Source of the DNA: Blattabacterium cuenoti
Lineage (GTDB): Bacteria; Bacteroidota; Bacteroidia; Flavobacteriales; Blattabacteriaceae
DNA: 64,000 bases
Reading direction: 5' to 3'
NCBI RefSeq assembly: GCF_014252035.1
Contig: NZ_CP059207.1
Coordinates: 124,001-188,000, forward strand
Shown here piece after piece: positions 57,285-64,000 of the stretch (positions within the stretch are counted from its first letter, which is position 1; each line of letters opens with the position of its first letter). A model generated the notes under the pieces. The model was not told the DNA's origin. It was given only the letters and a program-made list of their open reading frames with translations, and made no database searches. The position numbers and the translations under genes were made by a program.

Positions 57285-57863
57285 CTAAGCCTTTTTAGGT
57301 GCTAAAATCATGTACATTCTTTTCCCCTCCATAACAGGCATTTGTTCTACTTTTCCATATTCTCCAATTTCTTCTGCAAACTTTAATAACTTCATTTTAC
57401 CTTGATCTTTATATACGATAGAACGTCCTTTAAAAAAAACAAATACTTTTACTTTATCTCCACGCATTAAAAATTTTTCAGCACTTTTTATTTTAACTTT
57501 CCCATCATGATCTCCTATTTGCGGTCCAAATCTGATTTCTTTTGTATTTATTTTAATTTGTTTTGATTTAAATTGTTTTTTTCTTTTTTTCTGCTCATAT
57601 AAGAATTTTTTATAATCAAGTATCTTACATACAGGTGGAGATAATTTAGGATTAATTTCAATTAAATCTAATCCTCTATCCCTAGCAAATTTAACGGCTG
57701 TATTGATAGAATAAACTCCGTTTTCTATAATAGAATCACCTACTAAACGAACTTTTATTGAAGTAATACTATCATTTATGCGGTATACCTGTTTTTTTTC
57801 TTGCAGTGGTCGAGAAATTCTTTTTTTTTTATTTTTTCCTCTTGAAAATCTTTTTTTTATAAT
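57285..57863 (-). CDS. infC: Translation initiation factor IF-3, with non-ATG (AUU) start
   Basis: Binds the 30S subunit and checks start-codon pairing. The whole IF-3 reading frame is open: NDSITSIKVRLVGDSI, DLIEINPKLSPPVCKILDYKK (linker region), EIRFGPQIGDHD, KVKVFVFFKGRSIVYKDQG and the C-terminal GKRMYMILAPKKA. There is no ATG, GTG or TTG before codon 133, so a start at ATG 57467 would lose most of the protein. The first good start is ATT at 57863 (MIKKRFSRGKNKK), giving 192 residues; AUU is the classic autoregulatory infC start. It overlaps the thrS stop by 7 bp. Confidence 0.92.
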   Translation of the reverse strand: MIKKRFSRGKNKKKRISRPLQEKKQVYRINDSITSIKVRLVGDSIIENGVYSINTAVKFARDRGLDLIEINPKLSPPVCKILDYKKFLYEQKKRKKQFKSKQIKINTKEIRFGPQIGDHDGKVKIKSAEKFLMRGDKVKVFVFFKGRSIVYKDQGKMKLLKFAEEIGEYGKVEQMPVMEGKRMYMILAPKKA

Positions 57864-59125
57864 AACTTTAAAGTTTTAATATTATTTATTTCATCAAAAA
57901 TTATATCTATTCCATTAGATATAGAAAATACCCCTATATTTCCTACACCATGACGTCGTATTGACATTAATTCATTTTTTTTCTCTTTTTCTCCTAATAT
58001 AATCATATAAGGAATTTTATTTTCTTCAGCATCTCTAATTTTTCTAGAAATATTTTCATTTCTGTTGTCAATAGATACACGAATATCGTATTTTAACATT
58101 AAATTTAAAATTTTTTTTGCATAAACTATATATTTATCACTTATAGGTAGTATAATAGATTGAAACGGTATTAACCATAAAGGAAGATTTCCTCTCGTAT
58201 GTTCTATCATAATAGCTATAAGACGCTCTATAGAACCAAAAGGAGCTCTATGAATCATTACTGGACGATGTTTTTTATTATTTTTTCCTTTATAAAATAG
58301 ATCAAATCTTTCAGGTAAATTATAATCAACTTGAATTGTTCCTAATTGCCAATTTCTTCCTAAAGAATCTTTGATAAGAAAATCTAATTTTGGTCCGTAA
58401 AATGCAGCTTCTCCATAATTGATAGATGCATTTATTTTTTTTTCTTTTACTACTTTTAGTATAGCAGATTCTGCATTTTTCCAATTAATTTCGTTTCCTA
58501 TATAATCTCCTTTTTTTGTTGTATCTCTCAAAGAAATTCTTACTGTATAATCTGAGAATCCTAAATGACGAAATACATAAAAAACTAAATCTATTACCTT
58601 ATTAAATTCTTCCAACAATTGTTCGTATGTACAAAAAATATGTGCATCATCTTGAGTAAAAGACCTAACTCTTGTTAAACCATGAAGTTCTCCACTTTGT
58701 TCATAACGATATACTGTCCCAAATTCAGCAAAACGTATAGGTAAATCACGATATGACCATTCTTGAGAACGATAAATTTCACAATGGTGAGGACAATTCA
58801 TAGGTTTTAAAACAAATTCTTCTCCTTCTTTAGGAGTCTTAATAGTCTTAAAACTATCTTTTCCATATTTATCCCAATGTCCACTTTGGATATACAATTT
58901 TTTATGTCCAATATGTGGAGTTATAACCATTTTATATCCGGACTTTTCTTGAATTTTTGTTAAAAATTCTTCTAATTTTTTTCTAAAAAAAACACCTTTT
59001 GGTAACCATAATGGTAATCCTGTTCCAACTCTATCAGAAAAAACAAAAAACTTTAGCTTTTTTCCTATTTTTCTGTGGTCTTGATCTCCTTTATTATTAA
59101 ATACAGCGGATTTATCCATGTACAA
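57857..59125 (-). CDS. thrS: Threonyl-tRNA synthetase lacking the TGS and editing domains
   Basis: Charges tRNA-Thr. The 422 residues cover the catalytic and anticodon-binding domains: HRKIGKKLKFFVFSDRVGTGLPLWLPKG, NCPHHCEIY (zinc cysteine), EFGTVYRYEQSGELHGLTRVR (motif 2), TQDDAHIFC (zinc histidine), IHRAPFGSIERLIA (motif 3), and the C-terminal RKIRDAEENKIPYM. ThrRS of relatives is about 640 residues, with a TGS and a Ser-tRNA-Thr editing domain of about 220 residues in front; here these are missing and the ORF starts 4 bp after glpF stops (MYMDKSAVFNNK). The frame upstream is glpF, so no remnant exists. The infC gene overlaps its end by 7 bp. Confidence 0.93.
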   Translation of the reverse strand: MYMDKSAVFNNKGDQDHRKIGKKLKFFVFSDRVGTGLPLWLPKGVFFRKKLEEFLTKIQEKSGYKMVITPHIGHKKLYIQSGHWDKYGKDSFKTIKTPKEGEEFVLKPMNCPHHCEIYRSQEWSYRDLPIRFAEFGTVYRYEQSGELHGLTRVRSFTQDDAHIFCTYEQLLEEFNKVIDLVFYVFRHLGFSDYTVRISLRDTTKKGDYIGNEINWKNAESAILKVVKEKKINASINYGEAAFYGPKLDFLIKDSLGRNWQLGTIQVDYNLPERFDLFYKGKNNKKHRPVMIHRAPFGSIERLIAIMIEHTRGNLPLWLIPFQSIILPISDKYIVYAKKILNLMLKYDIRVSIDNRNENISRKIRDAEENKIPYMIILGEKEKKNELMSIRRHGVGNIGVFSISNGIDIIFDEINNIKTLKLL

Positions 59126-59129
59126 AAAA

Positions 59130-59885
59130 TTATGATAACAAAAATAAATATAAAAATGCAGCTATTATACTTCCAACAATAGGCCCAAATATTGGGATAA
59201 AAGCATAATCCCAATTACTTTTTTTCTCCTTACCAGGAATCGGTATGATAGAATATACAATTCTTGGTCCTAAATCACGCGCAGGATTTAGAGCAGCACC
59301 TGTAACACCTCCTAGAGACAAAATAACTCCTAATACTAACATAGAAGAAGGAAGCGCACCTATAGATCCTAATCCTATTAAGTATTTTTCTCCATTAAAA
59401 ATAAGGGATCCTTTTGTTGTTAGATGTAAAGAGGTAAATATAAAAATAAAAGTAGCTAAAACTTCACTAAGAAAATTAAAAAATAAATTTTTTATAGAAG
59501 GAATAGTAGCAAATATAGCTAATAATTTATTTCCGTCATTTTTAGTTACATTAAAATGATCTTTATATAAAATCCATACAAAAAAAGAACCTAACATAGA
59601 TCCAATCAACTGAGAAATAATATAACAAGGAACAAGATTCCATTTAAATTTACCTATTATAGCCAATCCTATAGTAACACATGGATTTAAATGTGCTCCA
59701 CTATATGGTGATGAAACAATAATTCCTATAAAAACGGCTAAAGACCATCCTATAGCAATTGTAATCCATCCTATTCCATTATTATTACATCCTTTAGTTT
59801 TTGTTAATAAAACGTTGGCTACTACTCCATTTCCTAAAAATACTAAAATTGTCGTTCCTATAATTTCTGCACATATTTTTGTCAT
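59130..59885 (-). CDS. glpF: Glycerol facilitator (aquaglyceroporin family)
   Basis: Channel for glycerol entry, a major intrinsic protein of 251 residues with six membrane helices and two half-helices. The first NPA motif is altered to NPC (GAHLNPCVTIG, residues 67-69), while the second is intact (GAALNPARDLG) with the selectivity arginine. It lies 14 bp after glpK on the minus strand and 4 bp before the shortened thrS. With glpK and glpD it forms a glycerol-use operon. The NPC form should still fold as a channel, but selectivity cannot be read from sequence. Confidence 0.93.
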   Translation of the reverse strand: MTKICAEIIGTTILVFLGNGVVANVLLTKTKGCNNNGIGWITIAIGWSLAVFIGIIVSSPYSGAHLNPCVTIGLAIIGKFKWNLVPCYIISQLIGSMLGSFFVWILYKDHFNVTKNDGNKLLAIFATIPSIKNLFFNFLSEVLATFIFIFTSLHLTTKGSLIFNGEKYLIGLGSIGALPSSMLVLGVILSLGGVTGAALNPARDLGPRIVYSIIPIPGKEKKSNWDYAFIPIFGPIVGSIIAAFLYLFLLS

Positions 59886-59899
59886 TATTATGATTATTT

Positions 59900-61390
59900 T
59901 TATTGATTAGACCAAGAACGAGTTGTTTTTATAGCTCTTTTCCATCCTTGAATCATTTCTAAACGACTAGGCATTCCTTTTGGTTCAAAAACTTTTTCTA
60001 ATTTCCATTTATCTTGAATATCTTCTAAACTAGTCCAGTAGTTGACTGCTAATCCAGCTAAATAAGCAGCTCCAGCTGCTGTTAATTCAGATATTTTTGA
60101 TTTTACAACTTTAACATTTAATATTTCAGATTGAAATTGCATCAACAACTTATTTACAGTAGCTCCACCATCTACACGAAGTTCTTTTATAGAAATTCCA
60201 GAATCTGCTTCCATAGCTTTTAATACATCCATATTTTGAAAAGCAATACTTTCTAATGCAGCACGTACAAAATGTGCGGAAGAAGTTCCTCTTGTTATTC
60301 CCACGATTGTTCCTCTAGCCTTTTGATCCCAATAAGGAGCTCCTAAACCGGAAAATGCTGGAACCATATATAAACCTTCTGTATTTTCTACTGATGAAGC
60401 TAGAATTTCAGCTTCATTGGAAGATAAAATAAGACCTAATCCATCTCTCATCCATTGTACCACTGCTCCTGCAATAAAAACACTTCCTTCTAGAGCATAT
60501 TGAACTTTATTTTTAATTTTCCAAGCAATTGTGGTTATTAAATTATTTTGAGAAAATACGGGTGTTTCACCAACATTCATTAACATAAAACATCCTGTTC
60601 CATAAGTATTTTTTACCATACCTATCTTAGTACACATTTGACCAAAAAGAGCCGCCTGTTGATCTCCAGCAATACCAGATATCGGAATTTTATGTGATAA
60701 AATATGACCTGTTGTATAACCAAATATTTCACTTGATGATTTTACTTCCGGAAGCATTTTTTTTGGAATATCAAATAAATCAATTAATTCTTGATCCCAA
60801 GTTAATGTATGAATATTAAAAAGCATAGTACGAGAAGCATTAGTTACATCTGTTACATGAATTTCTTTACCTGTTAAATTCCATATTAACCAAGAATCTA
60901 TAGTACCAAAAGCTAAATGTCCGGAATAAGCCTTTTTTTTTGCTCCCGGAACATTATCTAATATCCACTTAATTTTCGTAGCAGAAAAATAAGGATCTAT
61001 AATTAATCCAGTTTTTTTTCTAATCATTTCAGTTAAACCTTCTTTTTTTATTTTATTGCAATATTTAGATGTTCTTCTATCTTGCCATACTATTGCATTA
61101 AAAACTGGTTCTCCTGTTTTTTTATCCCATACTACAGTAGTCTCTCTTTGATTCGTAATTCCTATTGATTCAATATTTTCTCCTTCTAAATTTGCTTTTA
61201 AAATAGCCTCTAAGGCAACTGAAGCTTGCGTAGACCATATTTCTTCTGCATTATGTTCTACCCATCCAGGGTAAGGATAAATTTGTGTAAATTCTCTTTG
61301 AGCTACGGATATAATATTTCCACTTCTATCAAAAATAATAGCTCTAGAACTAGTAGTTCCTTGATCTAAGGATAGTACATACTTTTTCAT
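59900..61390 (-). CDS. glpK: Glycerol kinase
   Basis: Phosphorylates glycerol to glycerol 3-phosphate. A 496-residue FGGY kinase: N-terminal [19 protein letters not shown], substrate-binding region [13 protein letters not shown] and [19 protein letters not shown]-binding [11 protein letters not shown] and GTGCFMLMN, and the signature [15 protein letters not shown]. It lies between glpD (30 bp) and glpF (14 bp). Complete and typical. Confidence 0.97.
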   Translation of the reverse strand: MKKYVLSLDQGTTSSRAIIFDRSGNIISVAQREFTQIYPYPGWVEHNAEEIWSTQASVALEAILKANLEGENIESIGITNQRETTVVWDKKTGEPVFNAIVWQDRRTSKYCNKIKKEGLTEMIRKKTGLIIDPYFSATKIKWILDNVPGAKKKAYSGHLAFGTIDSWLIWNLTGKEIHVTDVTNASRTMLFNIHTLTWDQELIDLFDIPKKMLPEVKSSSEIFGYTTGHILSHKIPISGIAGDQQAALFGQMCTKIGMVKNTYGTGCFMLMNVGETPVFSQNNLITTIAWKIKNKVQYALEGSVFIAGAVVQWMRDGLGLILSSNEAEILASSVENTEGLYMVPAFSGLGAPYWDQKARGTIVGITRGTSSAHFVRAALESIAFQNMDVLKAMEADSGISIKELRVDGGATVNKLLMQFQSEILNVKVVKSKISELTAAGAAYLAGLAVNYWTSLEDIQDKWKLEKVFEPKGMPSRLEMIQGWKRAIKTTRSWSNQ

Positions 61391-61420
61391 ATGGATAGAT
61401 ATTACGACATTTTATCAAAT

Positions 61421-63037
61421 CTAAATTTGTTGTGGATAATAATATTGCATAGCTAACTTTTTGAAAGCAGTTATTTGTGATTTTTCCCATTTTTTATCTT
61501 TAGAAAGTTCCTGAGCCATTAATTTTGCTACTTTAGGTGCTATTTCTATTGCTTTTTTAGCATTTAAAAATAAAAAACGAAATCTTCTTGCTAAAACATC
61601 TTCAATAGTTCTAGCCATTTCATTACGAACCATCCATACTACTTCAGCTTTTGTTGAATAATAACAACAGTTATTAGTGTTGGTGGATATTAATGGTTCT
61701 CCTAAAATAGGATTTTCTTCTATTAATTTTCTAATATGATATTCATCTTCTCCATATTTTTTCCATCTAATATCTTTATTTTCATATGAAGAAGAAGATC
61801 CATAAATTTTAAGATTTTTTGTTATAGAAGGAATATTTTTAAATCTCCCTATTTCAATAGCTTTGTTGATTGTTTCTTCTGCCATTTTTCTATATGTTGT
61901 CCATTTTCCACCTATAATGCTAATTAGACCAGAACGACTAATCATAAGTTTATGGGATCTAGAAATATCTTTAGTGTCAGTTTTTGAAGATGAATTTTTA
62001 GGTAAAACAAGAGGCCTTAATCCAGAAAAAGCGCTCATTATATCGCTTTTTTTCAAATCAAAAATAAAATATTTATTAAAGTTTTGTAAAATAAAATCAA
62101 TCTCTTCTTCCAATGGTTTTGGTTCAAGTACACTCTTTTCTAAATAAGAATCTGTTGTGCCAACCAAAACATGATCATACCATGGTACACAAAACAGAAC
62201 TCTTCCATCGGAAGTTTTTGGAATGACTATAGCATCTGAACTACTAAAAAATGATTTTTTTAATACAATATGTGTTCCTTGACTTGGTTTTATCAATGTA
62301 GTCCAATTAGATTCGTCCATTTTAGAAATAACATCAGAAAAAACCCCTGTAGCATTAATAACTATTTTTGAAAAAATTTTATATTTTTTATTAGTTTCAA
62401 GATCACAAGCAACAACTCCAGATATTTTATTTTTTTCTTTTTTTATTAAATTTATTACTTGAAAATAATTTAATAGAACCCCTCCATTTTTAACACAACT
62501 TTGTGCTAAATTAATGGCTAAACGTGCATCATCAAATTGTCCATCATAATATAAAATACCACCTTTTAATTTATCTATTTTCATTTCTGGAAAGTTACGA
62601 ATAGTTTCATTTTTCGACAAAAATCTAGATTTTCCGAAACTGAATGATCCAGATAACCATTCATAAAATTTCAATCCACTCCAATAAAAAAAACCCATAC
62701 TCCAACTAAAAATTGGAATGACAAATTTTTGTTTTTTAACTAAATGAGGTGCATTTTTTAGTAAAAATCCTCTTTCTTGTAAAGCCTCATAAACTAACTT
62801 TATATTTCCCTGTGCTAAATATCGTATCCCTCCATGAACTAACTTAGTGCTTCTGCTAGAAGTTCCCTTAGAAAAATCAGATTGTTCTAAAAGTAAAGTT
62901 TTGTATCCCCTAGAAGCAGAATCGAGAGCTATTCCTAAACCTGTAGCTCCTCCCCCAATGATGATGATGTCCCAAACATTTTCTTCATTTTCTAAAATGT
63001 TCAAAAATCTATCTCTATTTAAAAAACCTTTCATCAT
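61421..63037 (-). CDS. glpD: Glycerol-3-phosphate dehydrogenase, FAD-dependent aerobic type
   Basis: Oxidises glycerol 3-phosphate to dihydroxyacetone phosphate, passing electrons to quinone at the membrane. The N-terminal FAD fold reads WDIIIIGGGATGLGIALDSASRG, followed by GTSSRSTKLVHGGIRYL; a substrate and FAD segment is LVGTTDSYLE, and the C-terminal domain includes VWMVRNEMARTIEDVLARR. 538 residues; the start may be 63037 or the adjacent ATG at 63034. A 10 bp stem hairpin lies 14 bp upstream. It begins the glp-thrS-infC-rpmI-rplT run. Confidence 0.95.
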   Translation of the reverse strand: MMKGFLNRDRFLNILENEENVWDIIIIGGGATGLGIALDSASRGYKTLLLEQSDFSKGTSSRSTKLVHGGIRYLAQGNIKLVYEALQERGFLLKNAPHLVKKQKFVIPIFSWSMGFFYWSGLKFYEWLSGSFSFGKSRFLSKNETIRNFPEMKIDKLKGGILYYDGQFDDARLAINLAQSCVKNGGVLLNYFQVINLIKKEKNKISGVVACDLETNKKYKIFSKIVINATGVFSDVISKMDESNWTTLIKPSQGTHIVLKKSFFSSSDAIVIPKTSDGRVLFCVPWYDHVLVGTTDSYLEKSVLEPKPLEEEIDFILQNFNKYFIFDLKKSDIMSAFSGLRPLVLPKNSSSKTDTKDISRSHKLMISRSGLISIIGGKWTTYRKMAEETINKAIEIGRFKNIPSITKNLKIYGSSSSYENKDIRWKKYGEDEYHIRKLIEENPILGEPLISTNTNNCCYYSTKAEVVWMVRNEMARTIEDVLARRFRFLFLNAKKAIEIAPKVAKLMAQELSKDKKWEKSQITAFKKLAMQYYYPQQI

Positions 63038-63050
63038 GTTTCAATCATAT

Positions 63051-63091
63051 AAAATTCCAAATGGGCCATTATTCATCCTAATTGGAATTTT
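63051..63091 (-). terminator. Inverted repeat between ffh and glpD
   Basis: AAAATTCCAA at 63051-63060 pairs perfectly with TTGGAATTTT at 63082-63091 (10 bp stem, 21-base loop). The repeat lies in the 125 bp gap between ffh and glpD, both on the minus strand. On that strand the 3' arm ends in TTTT, so it could stop transcription from ffh, or act as a leader or operator for glpD, whose start is 14 bp further on. A role in control is inference from position. Confidence 0.4.
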
Positions 63092-63162
63092 TAAAATATC
63101 AAACCAACAAAATTAAAAATATTTTTAATAAAAGAAAATTTTAATTTAATTAATAAATATTT

Positions 63163-64000
63163 TTAATTTTGCATCATTTTTGATAAAAAATCTTTTATCA
63201 TTTCCCTTCCAGAATTTGCATTAATTTTTTTCATTATTTTATTCATATTATAAAATTTTTTTAAAAAAATATCTATCTCATTTAATGATATACCACTTCC
63301 TTTAGATATTCTTTTTTTTCTATTAATATCACTCAAAATTTTGGGATTCCTTCTTTCATAAGGAGTCATTGATAAAATAATTGTTTCTATTTCTTGAAAA
63401 GAATCTTCTTTATCATTTAAAATACCGAAAAATTTTTCCGTACCAGGAATCATAGAAATGATATTCTTGATACTTCCTATTTTTTTTACTTTTTTAAGTT
63501 GTTCTAATAAATCTTCAAAATTAAAACGATTTTTTGATATTTTATTATAAATGTTCTTTGTTCTTTTTTCATCAAATTGCTCTTGTACTTTTTCAACCAA
63601 AGAGACTACATCCCCCATCCCCAAAATACGGTTAGCGATTCTGTCTGGATGAAATACTTCTATATCTTCTATTCTTTCTCCATTGCTAATAAATTTAATA
63701 GGTTTACCTATTAAACTCGACATAGTGATAGCTACCCCTCCCCTACTATCTCCATCTAATTTTGTCATTACAACTCCATCAAAATTCAGTATTTTTGAAA
63801 AAATTTTTGCAATATTTATTGCATCTTGCCCAATCATTGAATCAACAACAAATAAAGTTTCATCTGGTTTAGAATATTCATATATATTTTTGATTTCATT
63901 CATCATATATTTATCAATCGCTAATCTACCAGCTGTATCTATAATTACTACATTTCTATTTTTTTTAGCAGCATACAATATAGATTGATCTAATATATCT
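63163..64000 (-). CDS. ffh: Signal recognition particle protein (5' end outside window)
   Basis: GTPase that targets membrane and secreted proteins cotranslationally. The visible part (279 codons, entering at the window end as DILDQSILYAAKKNRNVVII) has the GTPase motif DTAGRL, VVDSMIGQDA, TKLDGDSRGG and the later GNGERIEDIEVFHPDRI-like segment (here SNGERIEDIEVFHPDRI), then the M domain (KIGSIKNIISMIPG; MTPYERRNPKILSD; RISKGSGISLNEID). The M domain has fewer methionines than usual, as expected at low GC. The N-terminal N domain and P-loop lie beyond the window. Confidence 0.93.
   Translation of the reverse strand, partial: DILDQSILYAAKKNRNVVIIDTAGRLAIDKYMMNEIKNIYEYSKPDETLFVVDSMIGQDAINIAKIFSKILNFDGVVMTKLDGDSRGGVAITMSSLIGKPIKFISNGERIEDIEVFHPDRIANRILGMGDVVSLVEKVQEQFDEKRTKNIYNKISKNRFNFEDLLEQLKKVKKIGSIKNIISMIPGTEKFFGILNDKEDSFQEIETIILSMTPYERRNPKILSDINRKKRISKGSGISLNEIDIFLKKFYNMNKIMKKINANSGREMIKDFLSKMMQN

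Noticed and set aside
57285..57467. infC reduced to a 60-residue fragment
   Set aside because: The frame is open upstream through the whole IF-3 sequence; it only lacks a standard start codon. AUU at 57863 explains it.
1..64000. CRISPR arrays, prophage, insertion sequences, toxin-antitoxin or biosynthetic clusters
   Set aside because: No spaced direct repeats, transposases, integrases or clustered non-housekeeping genes were seen; the window is almost entirely housekeeping genes.

Overview
This window is a dense, strongly AT-rich stretch of bacterial chromosome (GC looks well under one third by eye; not computed). Homopolymer A/T runs are frequent, gaps are very short, and convergent genes often overlap by a few bases. 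There are no insertion sequences, prophage genes or CRISPR arrays. The proteins are of Bacteroidetes/Flavobacteriia type: RpmF of the cysteine-poor form, archaeal-type ProRS, MarC, AroB, LipA, and a COG1579 coiled-coil protein. A urease with fused gamma-beta subunits, complete threonine and purine pathways and a reduced glycerol module point to a reduced flavobacterial insect endosymbiont. The best match I can name is Blattabacterium of cockroaches and Mastotermes. That identification is inference from gene content; no database was searched.

Layout. Positions 1-10000: accB (cut by the window edge) and rpmF, proS, pyrD, a pyrE-pyrF fusion, marC, a frameshifted rnpA, fbp, plsC, rnhA, an rRNA/tRNA 2'-O-methyltransferase, a dCMP deaminase and tRNA-Leu(CAA). 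9.4-20.5 kb: urease structural genes (ureAB fusion, ureC), thrA-thrB-thrC, thyA, prs, rplY, tadA and dedA. 20.5-28.4 kb: a 41-codon membrane ORF, aroB, gyrA, a C-terminal processing protease, surE and ruvB. 28.4-43.6 kb: a purine run on the plus strand, purA-purB-purL-purE-purC-purF-purM-purN-purH-purD-guaA, with a hairpin between purB and purL. 43.7-57 kb: accD, fbaA, a shortened AddA-like helicase, lipA, a Nif3 protein, a COG1579 protein, a thioredoxin-like protein, an NrnA-like phosphoesterase, cca, tsaC, dapD, ruvX and def. 56.7-64 kb, minus strand, 5' to 3': ffh (cut by the window edge), glpD-glpK-glpF, a ThrRS lacking its N-terminal domains, infC (AUU start), rpmI and rplT.

How it fits together. 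Urease releases ammonia and carbon dioxide, which fits nitrogen recycling in a symbiont. Threonine (ThrABC), lysine/diaminopimelate (DapD) and aromatic (AroB) genes fit amino acid provisioning. Glycerol uptake and oxidation to dihydroxyacetone phosphate, with FbaA and Fbp, gives a gluconeogenic route to sugar phosphates. Prs, the purine run, PyrD, the UMP synthase fusion, ThyA and dCMP deaminase cover nucleotide synthesis.

The most notable observations are: rnpA broken at a 10-A tract in a way that a one-base correction repairs; a ThrRS with no TGS or editing domain, directly behind glpF; a UMP synthase fused in the animal-like order; an AddA-like helicase without its nuclease end; three proteins that have lost zinc-ribbon cysteines; an NPC motif in GlpF; valine at the Ser83-equivalent position of GyrA; and a previously easy-to-miss 41-residue membrane ORF.
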